DNA from: Reyranella sp.
Lineage (GTDB): Bacteria > Pseudomonadota > Alphaproteobacteria > Reyranellales > Reyranellaceae
Direction: 5' to 3'
NCBI RefSeq assembly: GCF_030651995.1
Contig: NZ_JAUSBN010000022.1
Span: 1 to 64,000 of the forward strand
DNA: 64,000 bases
Part shown: in pieces, positions 1-8,069 of the stretch
How positions within the stretch are numbered: the stretch's first letter is position 1
Layout of the letters: the number at the start of each line of letters is the position of its first letter
Notes under the pieces: generated by a model
Database searches by the model: none
What the model saw: only the letters and a program-made list of their open reading frames with translations
Told to the model about the DNA's origin: nothing
Made by a program: the position numbers and the translations under genes

Positions 1-63
1 CTGAAAGGCTTCGACCGGCCGGTGGGGTTCGTGCGTCTTTTTCAAGCTCCTCTCCCCCGCTAG
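1..63 (+). CDS. 3' tail of a second cyclase-like reading frame (partial)
   Basis: The plus strand enters the window in an open frame and stops at TAG 61-63. Its 20 residues are identical to the C-terminus of the minus-strand cyclase ending at 125. Either a second, convergent cyclase gene ends here, or this is an inverted copy of the tail, or it is an assembly fold-back. Only what lies left of the window can decide. Confidence 0.35.
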   Translation: MKGFDRPVGFVRLFQAPLPR

Positions 64-187
64 GGGGAGAGGCTGGGTGAGGGGGCGACGCACCCCGTGT
101 AACCCCCTCACCTAACCTCTCCCCCTAGCGGGGGAGAGGAGCTTGAAAAAGACGCACGAACCCCACCGGCCGGTCGAAGCCTTTCAG
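1..187. repeat. Long inverted repeat at the left edge
   Basis: Base i pairs with base 188-i. Arms 1-72 and 116-187 are perfectly complementary; pairing continues to 85/103 with two mismatches (73 and 75), leaving a loop of about 17 nt. The outer 40-odd bases are coding: they hold the last codons of the cyclase on the minus strand and the same codons on the plus strand. The inner part (63-85) is a 23-base string also found at 4894-4916, so it belongs to a dispersed intergenic repeat. The arm reaches the window edge and may extend beyond it. Confidence 0.93.
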
Positions 188-1915
188 CGCCACCTCTTCC
201 TCGCGGCGGGACACGTCGGCGATGACGGTCTGGACCGCGGGATCGTCGGCGACCGCACGACTCAGCACCACGTCGCCGCCGTCGCTCTGGCCCTGCAGGC
301 GGGCGGCCATGTTCACGGTGGAGCCGAAATAGTCGAGCCGGTCGTTCAGGGTCACCACCACGCTCGGGCCCATGTGGACGCCGAGCTTCAGGGACAGATC
401 CTGGTCGGCGATGCGGGCCTGCATGGAGAGCGCGGCGCGCACCGCGTGGGCGGGATCGCCGAACGAGGCCATGACGGCGTCGCCGATGGTCTTCACCACC
501 GCGCCGTCATGGTCGCGCACGATGGCGGCCAGCAGCGCGAAATGCTCGCGCACGACGTTGTAGGCGGCGGCATCGCCCATGCGCTCGTAGAGCGCGGTCG
601 AGCCGCGCAGGTCGGAGAAGAGCAGCGCCACCTGGCTGACCCCCGCCTCGTCGCCCGGCCGCAGGGTGGCGGCGGCGAAGAGATCGCGGAACGCCTGCAG
701 CGAGATCACCTCCGGCACGGTCAGCGCCTCGCGCGTCCAGGTCCGGTCCTCGATCAGCGCCGCCAGCTCGAAGCCCGCCTCGTTCACGAACGCGATGGTT
801 CCCGCCTCGCCCGACGCAGGCATCGCCTCGACGCCCGTCGCCGTCACAAGCAGGCCGGGAAACGGCCCGCCCTCGTGCTCGATGTCGACCGTCCCGCCGG
901 GATGGAGCGTGCGCAGCCGGTAGCGGCCGGGCGGCAGATCGACGGCCACGCTCCGCCGCTCCCCCGGCGCCAGGAGAAGCTGGACCGCGACATGCGGCGT
1001 CGCCATCGGGCCCGAGAGGCAGAAGCCGCCCGCCATCAGCGGCCGCACCGAGGGCGCGGGCGCGAAGGTGAGCTCGACGTTCTTCTCGAAATCGCGGTCG
1101 TAGTCGATGTTGCAGGAGGGACAGTGCGCGCCGCGCGGCACTTCCGACAGGGCCGAGGCCGAGAGCTTGGGCCCGCGGCAGTTGGTGCAGAGCAGGTCCC
1201 AGCTCATGGTCAGAAGCCCCGCCCGCACCGAGGCGAGGCAGCCCTCGATGGCGGCGCGCGGCGTCACGCCGATCTGGCGCGCCAGCCGCTTGGGCTTGAG
1301 ATGGGCGAGATCGCCCGCCATGCCGCCCAGCACCGTGCCGGTCAGCACCCGGCCGAGCCCGTTGCCGTAGGGGCTGCGGTCGATCTCCACCGCCATCGCC
1401 GCCGCGCGCTCGAACGCGCCGTCAGGCAGCGCCGGCGTCGGCAGCTCGAACGGCGTCTCGCGCTCGCCCTTGAGGAAGGACACAGCCTCCAGGATGCGCT
1501 TGCCCACGGCGGCGCCGGCCTGCTCGGCCAGGCGCCGGCCGAACAGGCGGCCCATCAGGGTGAGCGGCTCCCATTCGAGCGCGTAGCTGACCAGCGAGCC
1601 GCCCTTGCCGTCGGGCTCGAGATCAAACACCGGCCCGAAGCGGCGGAACGGCCCCTTGGAGAAGACCCGCGAGACGTTGAAATGCCGGCCCAGCACCCAC
1701 TCGTAGGGCTTCTCCTCCCATTCGAGCGTGAACCCCGCCGCCTTGCCCCGGCCGCGGCGCAGCACCGTGCCGTTGGGCTGCGGCGTCTCCTCCAGCAGGT
1801 AGGGCGGCAGGCCCATCGCCTCGTTGAAACGGTTGGTGTCGGCCAGCACCGGCCACAGCACGGACGGCGGCAGATCGAAGGTCCAGCTCCAGGTGCGGCG
1901 CGAGAGAGGCGGCAT
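125..1915 (-). CDS. Adenylate cyclase with SRPBCC-like and DUF5939 regions
   Basis: The 596-residue protein probably makes cAMP in the cytoplasm. The N-terminal 150 or so residues look like an SRPBCC lipid-binding fold. A zinc-ribbon-like CTNC...CPSC stretch and a beta-rich DUF5939-type region follow. The C-terminal 170 residues are a class III cyclase domain with metal Asp in FSDLRGST and IGDAV, the adenine-selecting Lys in VVKTIGD, and Asp, Asn and Arg in DYFGSTVNMAAR. All key residues are present, so it should be active. No membrane segment is seen. The start was set at MPPLSR; the frame is open further upstream but that stretch is low-complexity. The last residues (LFQAPLPR) lie in the intergenic repeat. 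Confidence 0.9.
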   Translation of the reverse strand: MPPLSRRTWSWTFDLPPSVLWPVLADTNRFNEAMGLPPYLLEETPQPNGTVLRRGRGKAAGFTLEWEEKPYEWVLGRHFNVSRVFSKGPFRRFGPVFDLEPDGKGGSLVSYALEWEPLTLMGRLFGRRLAEQAGAAVGKRILEAVSFLKGERETPFELPTPALPDGAFERAAAMAVEIDRSPYGNGLGRVLTGTVLGGMAGDLAHLKPKRLARQIGVTPRAAIEGCLASVRAGLLTMSWDLLCTNCRGPKLSASALSEVPRGAHCPSCNIDYDRDFEKNVELTFAPAPSVRPLMAGGFCLSGPMATPHVAVQLLLAPGERRSVAVDLPPGRYRLRTLHPGGTVDIEHEGGPFPGLLVTATGVEAMPASGEAGTIAFVNEAGFELAALIEDRTWTREALTVPEVISLQAFRDLFAAATLRPGDEAGVSQVALLFSDLRGSTALYERMGDAAAYNVVREHFALLAAIVRDHDGAVVKTIGDAVMASFGDPAHAVRAALSMQARIADQDLSLKLGVHMGPSVVVTLNDRLDYFGSTVNMAARLQGQSDGGDVVLSRAVADDPAVQTVIADVSRREEEVALKGFDRPVGFVRLFQAPLPR

Positions 1916-2686
1916 GGGGCTGGTACTGTAGCACGCGGGCGGATGGATCAGGGGTGGGGGATCACGGGTGGGTGAGCGCTTAGTTTCCGCCACTCGGGCA
2001 GCGCACAGAGTGTACCGGTCTGCACTAGTCCACCTAGCAAGGGGCACACTGCACGGAGCAGAAAACATAAGGTGTCCACTGGGCATCCCATCCCAATGCC
2101 CTCTGTATGCGACTTACAGTCTCTTTCTCTTCGTCCTCTGCCAAGGAGCATGCACAAGCATTGGCATGTACAACTCGTAAAAGAACTCATCGGCCATCGC
2201 ACTGGCTATGGCAGCGTCCAACCTCTTAACAGTGCCGACAAATGCAGAGCCGAAGAACTCCCATTTACCGGACTGAGGTACCGCGAGACTACGACATCGC
2301 GCCCACAAAACGTCCAACATGCTGTTTCCAGGCTCATCTCGAACATGAGCTTCGCCTTCTCGTGATTGTATTGAAATACAATCCCAATTCAGTGTCCGAT
2401 ACTTGGTGTGACGTGAGATGTGAACATACGGAATGTCCCGATCGACGCACTCCCCAATCCGATTAAATTGTGCACCGGATCGCGAACACGCTGTGACTTA
2501 AACATCGTCATTTAGCGATCAATTCTTGCCTGTGAGTTAAGCGCAATCTCCAATCTAGAGTTGTTTCATTTTCAAGGCAATAACGCTTTCCGGATGCAGA
2601 CTCTTACCTCTTTGCGAGCCAAGAAATCTTGCCGCGCCCGTGGCATAAAAAACTCTCCCCGATATCAGCCAGCAAAACGCCCTCCC
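1916..2686. other. AT-richer intergenic gap
   Basis: About 770 bases separate the cyclase start from the end of the next gene. Composition drops to roughly 45-50% GC by eye, against about 65% in the genes, most clearly at 2340-2600. I see no convincing gene, tRNA or terminator. One minus-strand frame (2497 to 2114) stays open for 127 codons, but its first ATG is at 2320 and it resembles no family I know. The stretch could be a remnant of acquired DNA. Confidence 0.5.
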
Positions 2687-3220
2687 TCAAGGCAACGTCA
2701 CCTTCACCAGCTTCCCGCCCCGCACGTCCACCCGCTTCATCATCGAGCCGCCCTCGGCGCGGTCGCCCGGGCCGTCCCACTTCACGCTGGTCGTGACGTA
2801 CCAGACGCCGTCGGGGACGCGCGGGAAGGAGAAGCTGCCGGAGGCGTCGCAGGTGGTGCGGCGCAGGGTCGAGACGTAGAGCGGGTCGTCGCGGTCGAAC
2901 TTCACCGGGCCCTGGGCCGAGGCGCGCGTGCCGCGCTGGTCGTTGCCGAAGATCGCCGTCATGCGGGCGCGGGCATAGGCGCTGTCGGGCACGAGGTTGG
3001 CGGCCTGGCCCCCGCAGGTGTGGGTGGTGTCGCCCGCCTTCATGGTCGCGATGCCGCTCACCGTGTTGGCGCCGCTCCTGCGCGACCAGTCGATCTCGGC
3101 GGCCTGGATCGGCTGCGACAGCGCGCTGGGCGGCGGCGGGACGAAGGCCTGGTCGAGCTGGGAGCAGCCGGCGGCGGCGAAGGCGGCAGCGAGGCCGAGG
3201 GCCAGGGGGAGGGTCTTCAT
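2687..3220 (-). CDS. Putative lipoprotein
   Basis: The 177-residue protein begins with a lipoprotein signal peptide: basic MK, a hydrophobic run, and lipobox AAGC with the lipidated Cys at residue 19. A Pro-rich linker follows. The mature part has paired Cys (THTCGG and RRTTCDASG) and a segment like a small carboxypeptidase-regulatory-like beta domain (SFSFPRVPDGVWYVT). It should sit on the periplasmic face of a membrane. I do not recognise a specific family. It stands alone on the minus strand, next to repeat-rich spacers. Confidence 0.75.
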   Translation of the reverse strand: MKTLPLALGLAAAFAAAGCSQLDQAFVPPPPSALSQPIQAAEIDWSRRSGANTVSGIATMKAGDTTHTCGGQAANLVPDSAYARARMTAIFGNDQRGTRASAQGPVKFDRDDPLYVSTLRRTTCDASGSFSFPRVPDGVWYVTTSVKWDGPGDRAEGGSMMKRVDVRGGKLVKVTLP

Positions 3221-3399
3221 GGGAGGGGCTGTCTCCGGATCGTTGCGGGGGTGGGGCCACTAAAAAGGTAGAGGACAACGCGCGCTGCGGGCGTGTGTTC
3301 CTTTGGTGGTTCGGCAGGGAGCGCGGGGCGTTCGACGCGGGCGCGGCGATGGGGTATACTGGTAAGTTGCACGCTTTCGGCTGTCTTGGCGGGCCGCGT

Positions 3400-3426
3400 A
3401 AACGAAATAAATGCAACAAACGCAAT
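3400..3426 (+). repeat. Three 9-bp tandem units (AAACGNAAT-like)
   Basis: The units are AAACGAAAT, AAATGCAAC and AAACGCAAT, directly abutting and preceded by GCGT. The same arrangement, with the same GCGT flank, occurs on the minus strand at 56613-56639, so this is a recurring element and not chance low complexity. Function is unknown. Confidence 0.7.
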
Positions 3427-3570
3427 ATGTGTCGGCGAAAAGGGCGCTCTCCGCGCCAACGCGGTCGGGACCACATGTTGTGTAGACTGCGGCGCTGCCC
3501 ACTACATGTTGTCCGAATGCCTTAGCTTGAACCGCGAATCACGCGGCTCAATCGCATGCACCCGCTCTCC

Positions 3571-3801
3571 CGTCGTCTCGACCGAAGCCTCGCGCAGCGA
3601 GGCGTAGCGGAGAGACCTTCTCTCGACGATTTGCCGGCTTTTGGTGGAGAGAAGGTCTCTCCGCTACGCGCCGGAGCCCGCCCCGAGGGCGTCCGAGGGG
3701 GCGCTCCGGTCGAGACGACGGCGTATTCAAAATGTGACGGCCCTCCACTCCGCGCGGAGCCTGCCCCGAGGCACTCGAGGGGCGCTCCGGTCGAGACGAC
3801 G
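3571..3801. repeat. Composite palindromic intergenic repeat
   Basis: The outer arms at 3571-3584 and 3707-3720 are perfectly complementary (14 bp). A second copy of the right arm lies at 3788-3801. Inside, 3602-3624 and 3647-3669 form a perfect 23-bp hairpin around a 22-base loop. The structure resembles the dispersed REP-like elements of alphaproteobacteria, and shorter relatives occur elsewhere in the window (5763-5804, 41702-41832). Confidence 0.85.
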
Positions 3802-3946
3802 GAGTATTCACAAGCGCCAGCCCTGCCCCTCATCCGGAGGAGGCCCCCACGCGACTTGATCCGTTTCCGGCCAGCCTCTCCGGGTGGTCGGTGCTGAAAG
3901 GACCGCTTGATTCTATCCGGTCCGGAAAGTCACTAGAGTGGTCCGC

Positions 3947-4813
3947 ATGACCCAGGAAAGCTTCGCCCTCCCCGCCGGCAGCGCCGACTGCCACGTCCAT
4001 GTCTACGGTCCCTACGACCGCTTCCCCGCCGTGCAGGGCGGCAAGTTCGCGCCGCTGCAGGAGACGCCGGTCGAGGCGCTGCTGGCGCTGTGGGACCGGC
4101 TGGGCATCGCGCGCGGCGTGATCGTCCATGCGCTGGCGGCCGGCGGCGACAACGAGGTGACGCTCGACGCGCTGCAGCGCCATCGCGACCGGCTGCGCGG
4201 CGTGGCGCTGCTGAAGCCCGAGGTGAGCGAGCGCCGGCTCGACGAGCTGAGCGAGGCGGGCTTCAGGGGCGTGCGCATCAACCTGCTGCGCCAGGACGGC
4301 AAGCCGGTCTCCTCGGGCGGCATGAGCCTCGACGACCTTGTGGCGCTGGCGCCGCGCCTCGGGGCGCGCGGCTGGCACGTGCAGCTCTGGGTCGAGACCG
4401 GCGACCTGATGGAGCTGGCGCCGACGCTGGAGAAGATGCCGTTCGATTTCGTGATCGATCATATGGGGCGCACCATGGCCGACAAGGGCGTCGACTATGC
4501 GGGCTTCCGCTGGTTCTGCGAGCGGCTGAAGACCGGCCGCTACTGGTGCAAGCTCTCGGGCGCCGATCGCAACACCCGCCAGGGCGCCGGGCCGGGCGCC
4601 GCCTATGACGACACCGCGCCGTTCATGGCGGCGCTGGTCGCGGCCAATCCCGACCGGCTGGTCTGGGGCAGCGACTGGCCGCATGTCGGCCACGATGCGA
4701 AGGCGATCCCGCAGGAGGCGGATTTGCTGCGCACCTTCTTCCGCTGCGTGCCGGACGCCGGCGTGCGGCAGAAGATCCTCGTCGACAATCCGAAGGTTCT
4801 TTACGGGTTCTGA
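3947..4813 (+). CDS. Amidohydrolase family 2 (TIM-barrel hydrolase)
   Basis: The 288-residue protein is a metal-dependent hydrolase like 2-pyrone-4,6-dicarboxylate lactonase (LigI) and related decarboxylases. The N-terminal metal motif is DCHVHVYGP, and the barrel ends with the family signature WGSDWPHVGH and a C-terminal NPKVLYGF helix. A conserved IDHMGR lies in the middle. The substrate cannot be read from the sequence. The ATG at 3947 was preferred over an in-frame GTG at 3938; no strong ribosome site favours either. It precedes the racemase-like gene on the same strand, separated by a palindromic repeat. Confidence 0.87.
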   Translation: MTQESFALPAGSADCHVHVYGPYDRFPAVQGGKFAPLQETPVEALLALWDRLGIARGVIVHALAAGGDNEVTLDALQRHRDRLRGVALLKPEVSERRLDELSEAGFRGVRINLLRQDGKPVSSGGMSLDDLVALAPRLGARGWHVQLWVETGDLMELAPTLEKMPFDFVIDHMGRTMADKGVDYAGFRWFCERLKTGRYWCKLSGADRNTRQGAGPGAAYDDTAPFMAALVAANPDRLVWGSDWPHVGHDAKAIPQEADLLRTFFRCVPDAGVRQKILVDNPKVLYGF

Positions 4814-4824
4814 GTGGTGCGTCG

Positions 4825-4916
4825 CCCCCTCACCCAGCCTCTCCCCCGATCGGGGGAGAGGAGTTCGAGGAGTCATGCTCCTCGCCCCCGCCAGGGGGAG
4901 AGGCTGGGTGAGGGGG
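4825..4916. repeat. Dispersed palindromic repeat
   Basis: Perfectly complementary 23-bp arms lie at 4825-4847 and 4894-4916. An internal gggggagagg/cctctccccc hairpin and a related half-copy sit between them. The right arm is identical to 63-85 in the left-edge repeat, which marks a repeat family present at least twice here. It lies between two co-oriented genes and could fold in the transcript. Confidence 0.88.
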
Positions 4917-4950
4917 TTGCGCACGCCGCTGCTCATACGAAAGGCAACAC

Positions 4951-5754
4951 ATGACTCACCACGACAACTGGGGCTGGCGCGCCCGCATCGGGCTGTTCAT
5001 CGTCGGCAACGAAGCCGTGCCGGAGGCCGAGTGGTGGGCGATGGCGCCGCCCGGCGTGTCGATCCATGCCGCGCGAGTGACGGCGCCGACGCCGTGGGCC
5101 AGGTGGCGCGCCGACAAAAGCGGCGTCGATCTCGCCGACGATCTGGCGCGCGGCGCGAAGCAGTTCTCGACCATGAAGCTGCAGGCCGTCGTCTTCGCCC
5201 ACACGTCGAGCAGCGTCGTGGGCGGCAAGGGCTGGGACGAGGCCACCGTCGAGGCGCTGTCTTCGGTGGTGCGATCGGGCATCGCGGGCGACGAGGCCAG
5301 GGTCACGACCAATGGGCTCGATACGCTGGCAGCGCTGCGGCACTCGGGGGTGAAGCGGCCGTTCCTCGTCGTGCCGCCGTGGTTTCCCGACGACACGGTG
5401 GGCGCGGCGCTGCGCTACTACGGCGATCACGGACTCGCGCCGGTGGGACACCTGCGCCTCGATCCCGGCCGCAAGTGGCGGGACGTGCCGCCGCAGGATC
5501 TCTATCCGCAGGGCATGGGCTTCGAGCAGGAGATCGAGCCGCTCTACGCCCAGATCCGCCGGGCCTGTCCAACCGAGGCCGACGGCGTGCTGATCGGCGG
5601 CACCGGCTTCCGCTGCGTCGGCATCATCGAAACACTCGAACGCGATCTCGGCCGTCCGGTGATCACCGCCAACCAGGCGAGCCTGTGGCACTGCCTGCGG
5701 ATGACGGGCATCCGGACGTCGATCGAAGGCTACGGGGCGTTGTTGCGGTCGTAA
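4951..5754 (+). CDS. Asp/Glu racemase / maleate isomerase-like protein
   Basis: The 267-residue protein has the fold pattern of the maleate cis-trans isomerase / arylmalonate decarboxylase group: a two-domain enzyme that normally uses one Cys from each half. Family landmarks seen are the FAHTSSS loop near residue 86 and the GGTGFRC...ITANQASLWHCLR region near the C-terminus. In both loops the position where I expect the catalytic Cys seems to be another residue (His or Ser, and Gly). It may be a divergent isomerase or have lost racemase chemistry. It follows the amidohydrolase gene and may share its pathway. Confidence 0.75.
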   Translation: MTHHDNWGWRARIGLFIVGNEAVPEAEWWAMAPPGVSIHAARVTAPTPWARWRADKSGVDLADDLARGAKQFSTMKLQAVVFAHTSSSVVGGKGWDEATVEALSSVVRSGIAGDEARVTTNGLDTLAALRHSGVKRPFLVVPPWFPDDTVGAALRYYGDHGLAPVGHLRLDPGRKWRDVPPQDLYPQGMGFEQEIEPLYAQIRRACPTEADGVLIGGTGFRCVGIIETLERDLGRPVITANQASLWHCLRMTGIRTSIEGYGALLRS

Positions 5755-5762
5755 CAACACAC

Positions 5763-5804
5763 CCGTCGTCCCGAGCGGAGCGAAGCGAAGTCGAGGGACG
5801 ACGG
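5763..5804. repeat. Short palindromic repeat between convergent genes
   Basis: Arms CCGTCGTCCC and GGGACGACGG (10 bp, perfect) enclose a GC-rich loop with repeated gcgaag. It sits in the 70-base gap between two convergent genes, so it could help end transcription from both sides. No T-run follows. It is related to the longer element at 41702-41832. Confidence 0.75.
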
Positions 5805-5824
5805 CTTCTCTTCCTTCCGCCTTC

Positions 5825-6799
5825 TCAAGTCGCCAGCAGATTCAGCTTCTTCAGCAGCACGCGCTCCTGCTCCATCGTCTTCGCCATCTTCGCCTGATAG
5901 GCGGGGCCGTCGAGCAGCAGCAGCGGCTGGTCCATGTTGTCGAGGAAGGCGAGGTGCTTGGGCTCGCCCGCGGCCTCGCGGAAGGCGTCGGCCAGGATCT
6001 TGACCACGGCGGGGTCCATGCCCTTGGGGCCGATCAGGCCGCCCGGACTGTCGACGGCGATCTCGAGGCCGAGTTCCCTGACCGTGGGCACCTCGGGGAA
6101 GCGCTTGGCGCGGCTCTCGGTGAAGACCGCGAGCAGGCGCAGCTTGCCGGCCATCACCAGCGGCGCCCAGCCCGAGGATTCCGAGGCGAAGTCGATCTCG
6201 CCACCCATCAGCGCGCGCAGCGTGTCGGCGGTGCCGCGATAGGGCGCATGCGTCCAGCTGAGGCCTTCCTTGAGGCCGAGACTCTCCATCGCCAGATGCT
6301 GGGTCGAGCCCGCACCGAGCGTGCCCCAGTTCAGCTTGCCGGGATTGGCCTTGGCATAGGCCAGCAGCTCGGGCAGCGTCTTCCACGGCGCATCGGGGCG
6401 CACGACGACGCCCATGACGAAGCCGGTGATCTGCAGGATGTAGGTCAGGTCCTTGATCGGATCGTACTTGAGCGAGGCGTTCAGCATCGGCTGGCGCAGC
6501 ACGCTCATGTGCATCTGGCTGATCGTGTAGCCGTCGGGCTTGGCGTCCTGCAGCGCCAGCGCGCCCAGCACCCCGGCCGCGCCGCCCTTGTTCTCGACGA
6601 CGACCGGCTGGCCCAGCTTCTTGGCCGCCGATTCCGCGAGGATGCGGAAGCCGCCATCGGCCGGACCACCCGCGGCCCAGGGGATGATCAGCCGGATCGG
6701 CTTGTCGGGAAACTTCCCTTGCGCGCGCGACGGTGCGGCGGCGCTGAGCGGCAGGAGTGCGGCGCCCGCGAGGGCGGCCCTTCGTGTCAGGCGAGTCAT
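5825..6799 (-). CDS. Bug-family solute-binding protein (TTT receptor)
   Basis: The 324-residue periplasmic receptor belongs to the tripartite tricarboxylate transporter group. The N-terminus (RLTRRAAL plus a hydrophobic run to SRAQG) is an export signal with twin Arg. Family landmarks are PDKPIRLIIPWAAGGPAD, VVENKGGAAGVLG, the central GSTQHLAMESL and PYRGTADTLRALMGGEIDF. It binds small organic acids or related ligands. No TctA or TctB membrane gene is nearby, so it is an orphan receptor, as is common in this family. A strong terminator lies just upstream, at the end of the preceding minus-strand gene. Confidence 0.92.
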   Translation of the reverse strand: MTRLTRRAALAGAALLPLSAAAPSRAQGKFPDKPIRLIIPWAAGGPADGGFRILAESAAKKLGQPVVVENKGGAAGVLGALALQDAKPDGYTISQMHMSVLRQPMLNASLKYDPIKDLTYILQITGFVMGVVVRPDAPWKTLPELLAYAKANPGKLNWGTLGAGSTQHLAMESLGLKEGLSWTHAPYRGTADTLRALMGGEIDFASESSGWAPLVMAGKLRLLAVFTESRAKRFPEVPTVRELGLEIAVDSPGGLIGPKGMDPAVVKILADAFREAAGEPKHLAFLDNMDQPLLLLDGPAYQAKMAKTMEQERVLLKKLNLLAT

Positions 6800-6869
6800 G
6801 ATGATTTTCCTTCCCTTCCCCCCAACGGCGGGCCCACTAACAGGCTATCCGAGCAAGGAGCGGGCCGCA

Positions 6870-6904
6870 CAAAGAAAATCGGCCGGCTTGGGGGCCGGCC
6901 GATT
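6870..6904 (-). terminator. Rho-independent terminator of the Tim44-like gene
   Basis: A perfect 11-bp stem (AATCGGCCGGC, 6877-6887, with 6894-6904) encloses a 6-base loop. Read on the minus strand it is followed by TTCTTT, completing a T-rich tail. It lies 28 bases past the stop codon at 6932 and upstream of the Bug receptor start. Confidence 0.85.
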
Positions 6905-6931
6905 CTGCATTTCGAAAGATCGAGGAGCCGA

Positions 6932-7954
6932 TCAGGTGTTCTGAATGGCCGAGAGGATCCAGTTGCCGCCGCGGCCGCGCAGGAAGGTCCAGACTTCCGT
7001 CGCCTCGGTGCGCACCTGCTCGTTGCCCTCGACGATGCGGCCGTCGGCGACGTCGCGCATCACGTCGATCATGCTGAAGCGCATGGCGACGGAGGCGTAG
7101 TCGACCGAGCCCTCGCTCCAGGCCTCGGACAGGTCGCCCTGCTCGAGCTTCACGTCCGAGACCTTGTTCTCGACGCCGCGGCTCGCATTGGCCGCCAGGT
7201 CCTGGGAGAAGTAGCCCAGCATTTCCGGCGAGACGAGAGTCCGGAGCTTGGCGAGGTCGCCGGCGCTGTAGGCCGCCTGCACGTTGGTGAGCAGCGCCTC
7301 GAAGGCGTTGTAGTCGTCCTCACCGATCGCGAGAGACTGCGTCTCGGTGGCCGCCGAAGCCGCCCCCGCGCCACCGCCCAGCATGCCGCCCATCTGGGGC
7401 TGCAGGCCGGTGCGGGCCATCGAATTCGGCGCCGCATCGTTCGGCGTCATCGGATTGCTGCCCATCGGGCCGCCCGCTCCGGCACCGGCGCCGGCGAAGG
7501 CCGCCTGCGGGGCACCGTTGCGCGACTTCCACCAGCGCAGGCCGAAGTAGACGATGCCGCCGATCAGGGCGAGCTGAAGGAGCAGGCCCAGCATGCCGGC
7601 CATGCTGCCGAGGCCGGCGCCGAAGCCGCCGCCCATCATCATGCCGATCAGGCCGGCGCCCAGCATGCCGCCCATCAGTCCCGACAGGAACGGATTGCGC
7701 GACATGAAGCCACCGGGCTTGGCGCCGGCGGCGGCCGCGCTGGCCGGATTGGCCGACGGGCTCTGCTGCTGCGGCGTGGCGCTGCGCTCGGCCGGCTTGG
7801 AGGTCGGCGCGGTCTGGGTCGGGGCCGGCGCCTGGCCGGACTTGCTGCCGCGGCTGCCGCCACTGCCTGCCCGCGCATCGGCGGGCGACGGGGCCAGCGA
7901 CGGCACCGCAATGATCAGAGCCGCGAGGATCGCGAGCCAACGAAACTTGGTCAT
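6932..7954 (-). CDS. Tim44-like domain protein
   Basis: The 340-residue membrane protein starts with a signal or anchor segment (residues 6-24). A long Ala/Gly/Pro/Gln-rich linker follows, then two hydrophobic Gly/Met-rich segments (about 95-150) of glycine-zipper type. The C-terminal 130 residues match the Tim44-like domain, ending with the family's WTFLRGRGGNWILSAI. In alphaproteobacteria such proteins are inner-membrane proteins of uncertain role, distantly related to the mitochondrial import motor factor. It is transcribed alone and has its own terminator. Confidence 0.87.
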   Translation of the reverse strand: MTKFRWLAILAALIIAVPSLAPSPADARAGSGGSRGSKSGQAPAPTQTAPTSKPAERSATPQQQSPSANPASAAAAGAKPGGFMSRNPFLSGLMGGMLGAGLIGMMMGGGFGAGLGSMAGMLGLLLQLALIGGIVYFGLRWWKSRNGAPQAAFAGAGAGAGGPMGSNPMTPNDAAPNSMARTGLQPQMGGMLGGGAGAASAATETQSLAIGEDDYNAFEALLTNVQAAYSAGDLAKLRTLVSPEMLGYFSQDLAANASRGVENKVSDVKLEQGDLSEAWSEGSVDYASVAMRFSMIDVMRDVADGRIVEGNEQVRTEATEVWTFLRGRGGNWILSAIQNT

Positions 7955-8069
7955 TTGGACATCCCTGTAGCACCGGGTTCATCCCGGCCTGTTTTGCACA
8001 CCATATGTTAGTGCACTTCGCCGGCAGTTCAAGGGCAACCGGGCCCCCGAAAGCGTCGTTTGACGATGT

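Larger units (their letters stand above)
3221..3946. other. Repeat-bearing intergenic region
   Basis: About 725 bases lack a supported gene. The region holds three 9-base units at 3400-3426 and a composite palindromic repeat at 3571-3801, both listed separately. Small open frames here lie over the repeat arms and are not coding. The promoter of the amidohydrolase gene presumably lies in the last 100 bases, but I could not pick out clear -35 and -10 boxes. Confidence 0.6.

Noticed and set aside
2280..2400. Possible BrnT-like toxin fragment on the minus strand (FQYNHEKAK)
   Set aside because: Only a few residues look similar, the frame breaks soon after, and no antitoxin gene is adjacent.
3547..3833. 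Small open frames of about 90-110 codons over the composite repeat
   Set aside because: They exist on both strands because the palindrome arms lack stops; the translations repeat the arm sequence and are not protein-like.
4825..4916. CRISPR-like repeats
   Set aside because: The repeats are inverted arms of a palindrome with no regular spacers and no cas genes in the window.
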